From Toxonevra muliebris (Eukaryota; Arthropoda; Insecta; Diptera; Pallopteridae): DNA of 64,000 nucleotides. Shown here one piece after another: positions 43,863-54,377 of this stretch. The stretch spans positions 65,856,079 to 65,920,078 of the forward strand of contig OY829327.1 of NCBI GenBank assembly GCA_963691655.1, in the 5' to 3' direction. A program made the position numbers and the translations under genes. The notes under the pieces were generated by a model, which ran no database searches, was not told where the DNA came from, and worked only from the letters and a program-made list of their open reading frames with translations. The stretch's first letter is position 1; each line of letters begins with the position of its first letter.

Positions 43863-46797
43863 GCAACACAAACGATTTTTTTTCCGAGTTCTATCAGAAT
43901 CCACAGAACCCTTTTAATTTTGGAAAAATTAATTTTTATCAGATAGCGTAATTTTCGTTTTGATCTACTTGTTCAGTAACATTTGATCACTGATGATGAG
44001 AACTGGATGCTAATTTTTTTAGCTGATTGTTCTGAAACTTTAAGTAACTAATTTTTTAACGACAAAAATGATGTGTGCAAAATTTTAAGTTATTTCCTGC
44101 CATACACATTTTCCGCTTTTTGTGGGGTTTTGACGGTTTTTTGTGTGGGGGATATGTCTAAAATTATTTTTTTCTGAAAATAAATGTTTTTCATGTCAAA
44201 AAACCCCACGGTACCACGGGGGTATATTACCACGGTAATATACCCCCAAGCGAAAACTTAAAAAAGATTTTGTATGAATGGCTGGTGATACGGAAAAAAC
44301 GGTTATCACCACTGAATACCTTGCCCCCGAATTAGTTAGAAACGGTGCGCCTCCCGTTTGATACATTTTATGTCTAGCACAATATTATCTTCTACACAAA
44401 CCATACATAATTGCTATGCCATCTGTTAGTTAAAACACGCGCTTCATATTTAAACACCTATTATCTAATTAAAGTGGCTGACAAACTTTAAATAAAATGA
44501 TATAGTGCCCTTCAAACTATCTTACCACTCTGCAAAGTGTAGAGGTTTGTAGCGGTCGACTTATTATTATGATAAAGCCTGAAAAGAAAAAAATGATTTT
44601 ATTAACATTTATTAATAAACACGAAATTAAAATATCTCGGCACTGATACTTCGCTTATGGTTGTTTTTCTCTGCTATGTCCTCGTATTCGTTGTATCATT
44701 TCAGTAATTCCTGCTTTTTCATTTTTTTCATGGTGTGGTGAGTTTGCCACTTATCAGCTGAATATCAATATATTGCGCGGTTGATCGAGGAATGGATCAA
44801 TATATTGTGTAGTTTGAGTAGTAGCATATTTTCATTCACACATAAACAGGGATAGTACTTTTTTCATACCTGTAGAAAAGAAGGAAATGAGAGATGACCT
44901 TGGTCATATCTCAAGTTGATTTATGTAGGTATGAATTTTTAAATTATGATGATGAATGTAGATACAACTTCAGAACTACAATAAGACAAAAACCCTTTAC
45001 TCTGGAGTACATATATATTGAGATAATGAAAATACAGTTGAGATGGAAAAGCGGTTCATGAAAAGTAAATAGGGAAAAACCAATTAGATATTTTCCCGCC
45101 CAATTAAACGGATTGAAGAAAAAGTATATAAGAATCTGTTAGGTTAAAAAAGGGATAAAAGGAAGTGTAGGGGATGCGAGAAGGAGATTCTGAAATAAAA
45201 TGTGTAACTGTTGGTAATTTAAAGTGGTGTGAAACAAGTATATGTGAAAACTAGTTATGTGCAGTGAATGTTTTGGATCAAATGCTGATACTAAGAATGG
45301 AAATAGGAGTAAAAGTGCAGTGAAAGTAAGCCGGAAGTTGTAAAATTTGCAGGTATGTTGGTATGTTTTTTTTTGTAGTGAGGATATCACAAAACTGCAG
45401 GGTATTCCTTTTTTTTTTTTTTTTCTTTATTTTTCACCCAGTTTTTTATCCATACATATAAGCGATTGTGTGTGTGGTTTTATATCGTTTGGTCGGGACG
45501 ATACCCGATGCAGTTTTTGTCAGAAGTGGAAATTTATGTCGTCTTGCCTCAGACGTGAAAGATGTTGTCGATTGGATTAGGTTAAGATAGGTTAAGTAAA
45601 ATAAGTAAAGAAATAAAGAAAATGAGGTGAATTCTGAATTCTAAGATAGTAGTATTATTGATAAAGTTGGTTTAAAGTGTAATTGTAAAGCTGAAGCGAA
45701 TGCCAGAGAACGGGAGGCTTAAGTTTTATATCTAAATAAAGAGCTCTTTAGGTAGGCTAACTAGTTTATAATTCGATAAAGTTAGGGGTCTCTAGAGGCT
45801 TGCAGAAAGCTAATGTTATCTTGGATTTTTTTTGTTGAAAACCCATTTTTTTTATTGTCTTCCTTTATATATTTATTTATATCTCTATAGTATAATTTCA
45901 TTTTTTTTACATATAAATTTTGCTTTATTTTATTACTTTATATATGTTTTTAATGTACACCCCTCTTCATTCTCAATAATTTTTTTAAGAAAGTCAACGG
46001 TGTTTATTAGTTATAGTTTCTTTTTAATAATAACGTTTTACTTAATTATAAAAATGTTGTTAGAAATTATTGAATTCAAATAAATCTTCGATGAACTGGT
46101 AAATACACGCTGGAGGTGGGTTGAGGATGGTGGTGTGAGTGGAGTGAATCCGACGGTAACATGGCTAGAAGGATATTCACGCCGGCCCTTGAGGTAATGG
46201 TTTGATGGTTGGTAAAACAGGAAATGGTATGGTAGAGGTTATGGTGAGTTATTGTAAGTAGACTTCTTTTTTTTTATTCGTTAGCCCCTCGATTTCTGCG
46301 ACGGGTTGAGAACCTGTACCCGTGTATGTCCGTTGAGCTAGCTGAGGCATGTCGCACAGATACGATAGCTGAAGACGGATGTAACAGGTTTCAACCCGAA
46401 AGTATGCTGTATATTAATTACTATTTTTAATGTAAATAAAGTAGTGGTGGCAGGGGGACAGGGTTCCTAGCCCCTGTATATTATGTGTTAATCATTTTTA
46501 TTTTAATATGAATAAATAAAATATTTTGGTCCCCCGAATTTTTTGTTTTGTTATTCATATCAAACCACTATTATTGAAATCACTATTTCTATATATATAT
46601 ATTTTCTTTTTTTTAAAGAATCCCCAACATGTTTTTCTGGCTGTAGCACTGGTGCAATGATCATGACTACACTTTAGTGTAGTATGATTTTATGGTTAAA
46701 ATAGCGAGGTTTTGCGCATAAAATAAAAAAAGGAAAAAGGATGAAATATATGTCATTTCACTCCCATATAAAATTTGTTCATACCGTCGCTATAGAT
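43863..46797. other. Intergenic stretch without recognisable genes
   Basis: Holds the palindrome at 44218-44247 and a less AT-rich patch at ~46090-46470, which has a loose GGGTTGAGAACCTG ... CAGGTTTCAACCC inverted motif (46303-46400) and AATAAA signals. That patch may be a retroelement end, but no partner was found. Open frames at 45347-45580 and 45832-46083 are T-rich and have no domain. Confidence 0.5.
44218..44247. repeat. 30-bp near-perfect palindrome
   Basis: 14-base arms GGGGGTATATTACC and GGTAATATACCCCC separated by AC. Just upstream ACGGTACCACGG repeats the centre motif. Confidence 0.85.
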
Positions 46798-47509
46798 CAG
46801 AGGTTCTCAACTGTATTCAACCTGCACCCCTTTTTTCGAATTTTTTGTAGTCCCACGCCCTCCTTCCCCCTCCTAAAGTTATGACAAAAATATCCAAAAA
46901 AAATATAACAGATCTACAGAAACAAAAGATACAGCACCAAACAGCTGATCAAGTCAATACCGTATTTTTTTCAATTGTATTTTTGTGGTACCAAATCAAA
47001 AAATCAGTTCAGAGTATTTTTGTTATGTTTGTGGCTGGTAAATTATTAAAAAAAAAAGGCAAAGTCACAACAGAATCAAATACAGACAATTTTAACGGAT
47101 GATTTTAAGGATTTTTGTAAAATGGACGTCCGATTTTCGTTGAAAATCCATTTTCGATTTTAAATAATTTATTTAAAAAACCTGAGCTGATAGCGGTAAC
47201 GGACTAAGGAATCGTAATTAAAATATGTAAACCTGTTTAATTAATATTTTAACACAAAAATGAGATCAATATTCTTACATTATGAATCTCAAAAAGTTTT
47301 TATTGTTTTTTTTTTTAAATAAATTTTAACTATTTGCCACATTTTCAGGGATATAGTTCGAAAAAGAATACGTGAAAGAAAAAATTAATTTTTTGTTACA
47401 TAAAACATAACAGAGTATGTAAATATTTATTTATTGAAATGCTTCCGCGCCCCCTTTAAATCTGTCTACACCCCCCTGGGGGGCGCGCCCCACCACTTGA
47501 GAACCACTG
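46798..47509. mobile_element. Complete short hAT element (non-autonomous)
   Basis: 712 bp, with ends CAGAGGTTCTCAA and (opposite strand) CAGTGGTTCTCAA. It is flanked by a perfect 8-bp duplication CTATAGAT (46790-46797, 47510-47517). Subterminal C-rich stretches (CACCCC, CCCACGCCC on the left; CGCGCCCC, CCCCCC on the right) sit at both ends. CAGTGGTTCTCAA ends are common in animal hAT elements. A 73-codon frame at 46881-47102 has no recognisable transposase motif. Confidence 0.9.
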
Positions 47510-47944
47510 CTATAGATGTTTACACATCAAGAATCTCCCTAATGACGATCAGAAAAGACGAAAACACTAAAGAATCTTTATTCGTTCGGGCGGTGTAAAT
47601 GGTTCAGCTCAAAATGTTCACAAGCAATGCTCATTGGCGTAACTAGGTAGGGGCCTGGGGGGGGCACGGCTCATCCCAGCTGGCTCTAGGCCCCCCCAAA
47701 AAATAATATGGCAAGAAAAGTAAAGTCCAAAGAAAATGATTAATTTAAAGATTATATAAAAACTTGAATTTATCAAAAAAAAATTTGAATATCTATATAT
47801 GAAATATATGAAAAAAGGAACAATTCTTGTTTACTTTTCGAGTTTTTGCTTTTGCAGCAAAAGCTATGATGAATACACTAAGCAGCAAAAGATTATTAGT
47901 TTCTACAACAAAATTTATAACATTTCCTTATTCTATTAGACAAC

Positions 47945-48197
47945 TGTTCAGTAAATATCTATATTTTGTATACTTTTAGTATCTCTATTATCTACTCTTT
48001 AATTTGGCAACTTTGAAATCTACTATATAACATAACTGTAAAAAGAATGAATTTATGAATTAACTGTTTTTCCTTTTTTTGTTGTAATAAATTGAATAGT
48101 GACTTGGATATTGAGCAATAACCGAGCAACACGTTTTTTACTTAACCAAAGTTGGTTAATTCAGAGATTTTTTATTTCTATTAATGTTTACGCAACA
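47945..48197 (+). repeat. 5' LTR of the BEL/Pao element
   Basis: Starts TGTTCAGTAAATATC and ends TTTACGCAACA. It is paired with 53435-53686. Confidence 0.95.
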
Positions 48198-48369
48198 TTA
48201 AATTGGTGCCGAAACCCGGGACAGGGGAAAAAGCTATCCAACAAAACGCTCGCTTTAATTTAATATAAGCGTATAACGTTTTCTCGACGTTTCGCTTAAT
48301 CGCCACCACGTGGACTTAAGCCTCAACTCTTTTGGCGTATCTACGACTATCTGTCCTAATCTCACCAAC

Positions 48370-49956
48370 ATGGAAACACTCAGCACTGCTATTGAAGATC
48401 AGCGCCGAATTCAATCGCATCTTGGCCGCCTTATGCGCAATTTCGACGCAAAATTGCCGCAAGAGAAATCAAGGGGTTATGTTCAAAGCTTGCTTGCGGA
48501 GATTGAAACTGTCTCCCAAGACTTTAAACGTGGCCATGAACATATCTACGAAACTTTACGTGACGCTTCGATTCCAAAAGATGACGTACCATATTTGAAG
48601 GAAGAGGTATTCTACACCTGCTATGATTTATATATCGAGTTCACATCTAAATTGCTTGAACTGCAATTAGCCACACCGTCATCGCCAGTCGCCCATGCCA
48701 GCACTTTCGCTATGACAGGTACTCGGAACGACTCAGTGGTTGCTTCAACACGCCTGCCAAAGATCGATTTGCCGACCTTTTCCGGAGACTACTTGGAATG
48801 GATACCATTTTGCGATATGTTTCTGTCGCTACTACATAATAACAACGCCTTATCTCAGGTACAAAAATATTTTTATTTAAAGGGTTCGTGCACCGGCACT
48901 CCAAAAGAAATGGTGGATGAATACCCAGCTACAGATTCTAGTTATGCACTCGCTCGGTCTGCTTTGGTAAGTAGATTTCACAATAAGAGAAAACTGGTAG
49001 ATCAAATTCTTAAAAAGCTTTTCAATGCACCAAATACGGAAGGAGGTTTGGAAAGTATTAAAAAACTGCTTGATCTCATGCGTACTTGCCTTGCACTTTT
49101 GCGGACGGTAGATATTGATACCTCTAGCTGGGATCCAATCCTCATTTTCATTCTTACTCAAAAACTTGATAGGCAGACTAGAAAGGAGTGGGAGCAATCG
49201 CTGAACGGGAGCAATGGAATTCCTCCAGTTCGCACCCTGCTTAAATTGTTGGAGTCTACCTATCGAGCACTCGAGTTTGTGGAAGAAAATGAAACCTCCA
49301 AAGATGTCGGCTATCGCAGCTATGGCGATAAAGCTAAGACAGCACATAAGCCCTTCCGTCGTTCGCTATATGCGAATACAGCAAATACTGACGTTAACTC
49401 TGCTTCAGCAGACTACTGCTGCCCGTGCTGTCAAAAGCACCACCTTTTGTACAAATGCTTTAAATTTGCAGCCCTTCCAGCCGCTGATAAAAAGAATATA
49501 GTCAAACAATATAAATTGTGCATTAACTGCTTAGGTAAAGGTCACACCTACACTGAGTGCAAAATCAACTCACGTTGTCAAGAGTGCAAAGCTCCTCATC
49601 ATACTGTGCTCCACAATACTTACATTCTCAGCAACCCCCCAATCAACATTAATACGAACGTAGCTTCAATCTGTACAGGTCTAGTACCTACTAGCAGTCA
49701 CAACGCTATTGCACAAACTAGTCTTCATTCCCTCTGCACTAATGTGAATATGCAGGTTCTCCTTGCAACAGTACAAGTAATCAATGAGACGTCCACAAAG
49801 ATATATAAGTTAAAAGCTCTCGTCGATCAAGACGCTCAGGCATCTTTCATATCAAAAGATACCGCTCAGTTGCTCAACTTGACGAAAAGGAATGTCAATA
49901 TTAATGTGACTGGCATCGGTGGTACTAAGTCTTTTACTGCAAAAAAAAAATGGTAA
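48370..49956 (+). pseudogene. BEL/Pao gag and protease region
   Basis: Open from the ATG at 48370 for 528 codons. It contains the gag domain of this superfamily (LPKIDLPTFSGDYLEWIPF at ~127-145, then FHNKRKLVDQIL), and two Cys/His clusters (CCPCCQKHHLLYKC and CINCLGKGHTYTEC, with a third, CQECKAPHHTVLH). The retropepsin-like block LKALVDQDAQASFIS differs from the usual D-Q/S-G-S form, with the Gly replaced by Asp. The frame ends at 49956 just after a run of ten A at 49941-49950; the next domain continues in another frame. BEL/Pao elements normally have one long polyprotein, so this is probably a slippage mutation. Confidence 0.9.
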
Positions 49957-51854
49957 CAATGAACCTACGTTCTAACTATGAGAAAGATTATATCATACAA
50001 TGCCATACTTTTGTTCTGCCAAAAATTACTTCATACAAGCCCTCACCAGTACTATTGAACAGTCTTCCATATCTCTCTGACACGTTCCTTGCAGACCCCA
50101 CATTTGCTTCATCGGTTAACGTCGATCTAATTTTGGGATGCGATATCTATGGCGATATTTTGCTTCCTGGCATGAAAAAATATGACCGCGGTGTATTCTT
50201 GCAAGAAACGCAATTTAGGTGGATGATTTCGGGTCCTGTTGCATTGAAAGAGACACCCCACTTCATACACGCAAACTTATGTGCTATTGATAATCAGCCT
50301 CGCTTATTTTGGGAGCAGGAAGAGCTTTTTGAAGAACGACAACTGACTGAGGAGGAATCTGCTTGCAAAAATCTATTTTTGGAAACAACCTTGCGTGACG
50401 ACAACGGACGATACACAGTGCATTTGCCTTTCAAAAGTCTACTTACCCAGGGAGTGCTGCCTTCGTTCAACCGCACGGATTTCAGCACTGTAAGAAGATT
50501 TAAACAACTTGAAAGCCGATTCCGTACCCTACCTGCATTTTCCAAACTTTATAAAGATCTTATGGCCGAATATTAAAATTTAGGACACATGGAACTGATC
50601 GGTGAATACCCAAAAAACATTCCATTCAATTCGTATTTTTTCTGCCACCAAGGTGTCTTACGAGAAAGCAGCAGCACGACTAAACTGCGCGTCGTATTTG
50701 ACGTTGGCAACCGCTACCCACCACAAACCGCGCTTAATGATGAACTCGCCGCAGGTCCGCTTTTACAAAATAATTTGCCAAACATTACATCTCGATGACG
50801 CCAAACATTATATGTTGATGACATAATATCAGGTGCTGATTCGAGTGAAGAGGCAATCGAGTTACAACAACAACTGTGCAAACTTTCGAAAAGAGGTGGT
50901 TTTAACCTCAGGAAGTGGAACTCGAATTCCGTCGAGCTTCTAAAAACTATTCCAACTGAAAACAAAGAGAACTCCAACTCGTTTCAACTGAAAGCTGAGA
51001 ACTTTGTAAAAGCACTCGGTCTTTACTGGGATATGAGTAAAGATGAATTTTCTTTCAAGATTAATTTCAGCTTTGCCTCTACTGTAACTAAATGCAGCAT
51101 TCTTTCCGATACAGCTCAACTATTTGACCCGCTTGGTTGGCTTGCACCGACCACAATCGTAGCTAAAATAATGTTTCAGCAAGTGTGGATTGAAGGCTTG
51201 GATTGGCAAGATGCTCTTCCAACAAAGCTACATGCAGAATGGGTTCAGTACCTCGACTCATGGAAAGGTTTAGAAACTATTAAAATACCTCGATGGCTGC
51301 AATGTAACAAACTTAGCAAGCTAGAATTACACTGTTTCAGCGATGCTTCTCAGGCTGCTTACGCTGCGGTAGTTTATGCAGTAGTCTACACCGGAAACAA
51401 CATTACCTCAACGCTAATCCAATCGAAAACAAAAGTAGCACCCCTCAAAGTAGTTTCAATTCCTAGGTTGGAGTTGTGCGCAGCGACACTGCTAGTCAAG
51501 CTTGTGGCGAAAGCAAAAGAATATTTCGTTTCTGACGTCACAAATATTCACTACTGGACAGATAGCACTATTGTTCTAAGATGGATACGAAGCTATTCTA
51601 CACGCTGGGAGGCTTACGTAGCTAATAGAGTGGCAGAGATTCAACGACGCTGTAATGTGAACCAGTGGAAATATATTTCTACTCACGAAAACCCCGCTGA
51701 TTGTTTAACTAGAGGACTGACTTCGAAAGAACTTAAAGCACACACTCTTTGGTGGCATGGGCCCTCGTGGTTGAAAGCAGCTAAGTCCAGCTGGCCTGTT
51801 ACTCATCTCAACTTTGAAACTGACTTAGAGCAACGAAAATCACATATTTCTTGA
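49950..51854 (+). pseudogene. BEL/Pao reverse transcriptase and RNase H region, deleted and frameshifted
   Basis: 49950-50576 gives VDLILGCDIYGDILLPG and FRWMISGPV, the region linking protease and RT. A TAA at 50573 breaks the frame. RT resumes with TKLRVVFDVGN and ALNDELAAGPLLQNNL, then near 50797 jumps directly to YVDDIISGADSSEEA. The stretch with the first catalytic Asp of RT is deleted, so no enzyme can form. 51033-51854 carries the connection (LFDPLGWLAPTTI) and RNase H (ELHCFSDASQAAYAAVVY; WTDSTIVLRWI; ENPADCLTRG) in an intact frame. Confidence 0.9.
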
Positions 51855-51879
51855 CATGCCACAACTTTAAGTTCGCAAA

Positions 51880-53424
51880 CCTTGGAATACCCCATACTCA
51901 TCACCAAATATTCTTCTCTTTCACGACTTACACGCGTCACTGCTTATATTTTACGTTTTTATAATATTCTTAAATCAGCGATACTTAAGCGAAAGAACAT
52001 AGAATGCAACATAATTGAAACTGGTTACCTAAAAGCATACGAACTTAATAGTGCTCTCTTCACAATAATTAACACAATTCGCACATGAGATTAACTGTTT
52101 AGAAAATAAACAAACTCTCACCAAAAACAGTAAAATTCTACAACTTGCTCCATTTTTAGATGATGAACAGCTGCTAAGAGTAGGAGGCAGAATTTCAAAG
52201 TCAAATACGGCATTTGACACTAAGCATCCACTTTTATTAACTAAACACAACCCATTATCTTTACTTATTTTTGCAGACGCTCATAAGAAAACGTTACACG
52301 GTGGTGTTCAGTTGATGATGGCATACGTCATGCGTCGCTATTGGATTCTCTCTTCACGCAATTTGGCAAGATTAGTGCTTCGAAAGTGTGTTGTATGCTT
52401 AAAATATACAGCCTGCCGTTCGTCTACAGCCCACTCGAGCATTCAAGCACAGTGGACTAGATTACGCTGGCCCACATATATTAAAACAATCAACGCTTCG
52501 AAAAGCAACTACCACCAAAGGTTATATTTGCCTGTACGTGTGCATGAGCACAAAGGCCATTCATCTAGAGGCAGTTTCCAGCCTTACCACTGACGCGTTT
52601 ATCACCGCATTTCGTCGATTTATCTCTAGAAGAGGACGGTGCACAGATTTATACTCTGACTGTGGAACTACGTTTGTTGGTGACAATAAAGAGCTTTAAA
52701 TCTTCTTCGATCGTCAGAAAGCAGTGCTCCCGATCACATAGCTGCAGGGCTCGCAAATGAAGGCACGACTTGGCACTTTATCCCACCAGCTTCTCCTAAT
52801 TTCGGGGGCTTGTGGGAAGCCGGTTTTAAATCCACAAAGCATCATTTGCGGCGTATATTGAAAGACCGTGTGCTCACGTATGAAGAGCTTAGTACTCTAC
52901 TTACACAAATTGAAAGTTGTTTGAACTCGCGGCCATTGTGCCCATTGATGTCACACCCTGGTGACTGTCAAGCGTTAACACCCGCTCACTTCCTCGTTGG
53001 TGAGCCCACAACCTGCGCTTCACAAGAAAGCCTATTGGATGCTAACATCGACCGTCTTAGCCGTTGGAAACTAGTAGGGCGGCTCAAACAGCATTTCTGG
53101 AATCGATGGGCTGATGAGTATATGCAGACCCTACAACCTCGTTTAAAATGGACTCAAGCTAAACAAAATCCTCGCGTCGGCGATGTCGTTTTGCTGCAGC
53201 ACGAGCGCAGCGCTTTGGGCTACTGGCCATTAGCAAGAGTGCACGAAATACACCCAGGCACAGATGGCTTAGTAAGGGTAGTTACGCTTTTCTGCAACGG
53301 CAAACTAGTAAAACGTCCTATCTCGAAGATTTGTTTACTGCCTAACACCGAATCTACAAGTCTTGTACAAGAACCCGCTGGTCAACTTATCAACAGAATG
53401 GGGTTAAAGAACATACGTTCTTAG
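51880..53424 (+). pseudogene. BEL/Pao integrase and C-terminal domain
   Basis: Zinc-binding region with HGGVQLMMAYVMRRYWI and CVVCLKYTA (52312-52593). The catalytic core follows after a frame change (KAIHLEAVSSLTTDAFITAF, LYSDCGTTFVGDNKEL, with the second Asp in YSDCGT and a stop in place of a residue at ~52699). 52810-53424 is the conserved end of BEL/Pao integrases (NFGGLWEAGFKSTKHHLRRI with the third catalytic residue, LNSRPLCPL, LTPAHFLVGEP, GDVVLLQHE). Core residues remain recognisable, but at least two frame breaks inactivate it. Confidence 0.9.
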
Positions 53425-53434
53425 TGGGGGAGAA

Positions 53435-53686
53435 TGTTCAGTAAATATCGATATTTTGTATACTTTTAGTATCTCTATTATCTACTCCTTAATTTGGCAA
53501 CTTTGAAATTTACTATATAACATAACTGTAAAAAGAATGAATTTATGAATTAACTGTTTGTCCTTTTTTTTTGTAATAGATTGAATAGTGACTTGGATCT
53601 TGAGAAATAACCGAGCAACACGTTTTTTACTTAACCTAAGTTGGTTAATTCAGAGATTTTTTATTTCTATTAATGTTTACGCAACA
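53435..53686 (+). repeat. 3' LTR of the BEL/Pao element
   Basis: Differs from the 5' LTR by single-base changes (e.g. ATCGATATT for ATCTATATT, GGATCTTGAG for GGATATTGAG) and a one-base length change in a T run. Confidence 0.95.
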
Positions 53687-53976
53687 ACAACACTTATTCA
53701 TTATGCGTATGATGTGTAAACATCTTTTCACGTACCCGGGGAAAAAATTTTACTTTTAAGTGATTTTGAAATCGCATTATGCTTGAGCTGTCCCGTTATA
53801 AAGATTTTGGTTAAGAGAAACCATGTTACAGGAAAGGGTTTCAAATGTATCAATTATTAACACTGAAAACAAATTTGTTAAAGAAAAAATTACAGCCGAA
53901 AAAGTGTTAAATATATTTTTTGGGGGGGGTCAGGCCACACCCAGAGAATTATCCTAGTTACGCCAATGGCAATGCT

Positions 53977-54377
53977 CAGGTGGTGTAAATAGGTAGTTGT
54001 TAGAGCCGAACGAAGGAAACGATTCTCGTTCGGGCTGATTGTATAGAGCTCGATTTTCAGCACGAATGCAGTGCTGCTTTTATTGTGACAGGTACACCGG
54101 GCAAACGAACAAGATGGTTCCTGATGCTTATATATTTCGGCGCCAAAGCCTGTACAAGCTACTGAGCGAATGAAACTTTTTAGGTACAATTTCCACCCGA
54201 AAGAAACTCCTATCTGGCAAGGCATAAATTCCAATCGAATAGAGATATTGTCAAATCTGGCAACCGTTTGTTGCATTGCTGTGTCATTTTTAGTTTACGA
54301 ATTTGCGGTGATTAAGGTTGTTAATAAGTTCATGAATAATTTCGGTTGAAGAAGTTCATTCCTAAAAAAAAAAAAAA
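53977..54377. promoter_or_regulatory. Upstream region of Prosalpha2
   Basis: About 400 bp between the hAT end and the Prosalpha2 start. No TATA box stands out. The ATG follows a run of A bases. The minus-strand frame at 54276-53890 crosses into the hAT end and is not a gene. The promoter must lie here unless it extends past the transposon, which sits only ~410 bp upstream. Confidence 0.35.

Larger units (their letters stand above)
47945..53686 (+). mobile_element. BEL/Pao LTR retrotransposon, nearly complete but inactive
   Basis: 5,742 bp, bounded by ~252-bp LTRs (47945-48197 and 53435-53686) that start TG and end CA, and by a 5-bp duplication ACAAC (47940-47944, 53687-53691). The primer-binding site GGTGCCGAAACCCGGGA follows the 5' LTR at ~48204. 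A purine tract, GTGGGGGAGAA, precedes the 3' LTR. By eye the LTRs differ at roughly nine positions of 252 (~3.5%). Gag, protease, RT, RNase H and integrase regions are present in one orientation, with frameshifts, stops and a deletion. Confidence 0.95.
47632..53968. mobile_element. hAT-type element with a BEL/Pao element inside
   Basis: Ends CATTGGCGTAACTAGG (47632) and, on the opposite strand, CATTGGCGTAACTAGG (53968), a perfect 16-bp inverted repeat. An exact 8-bp duplication GCAATGCT lies at 47624-47631 and 53969-53976. Subterminal G/C runs (GGGGGGGGC; CCCCCCCC on the reverse strand) are mirrored. Removing the BEL/Pao insertion leaves ~590 bp, so the hAT was a small non-autonomous copy. 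Confidence 0.9.

Noticed and set aside
45832..46083. Hydrophobic 83-codon frame as a membrane protein
   Set aside because: T-rich DNA gives Phe/Leu/Ile-rich translations by composition alone; no other gene signal.
46090..46470. LTR of a gypsy-type element
   Set aside because: Base composition and AATAAA fit, but no second copy, TG..CA ends or adjacent coding region could be found.
53890..54276. 128-codon minus-strand frame upstream of Prosalpha2
   Set aside because: Runs into the hAT terminal repeat; no recognisable domain.
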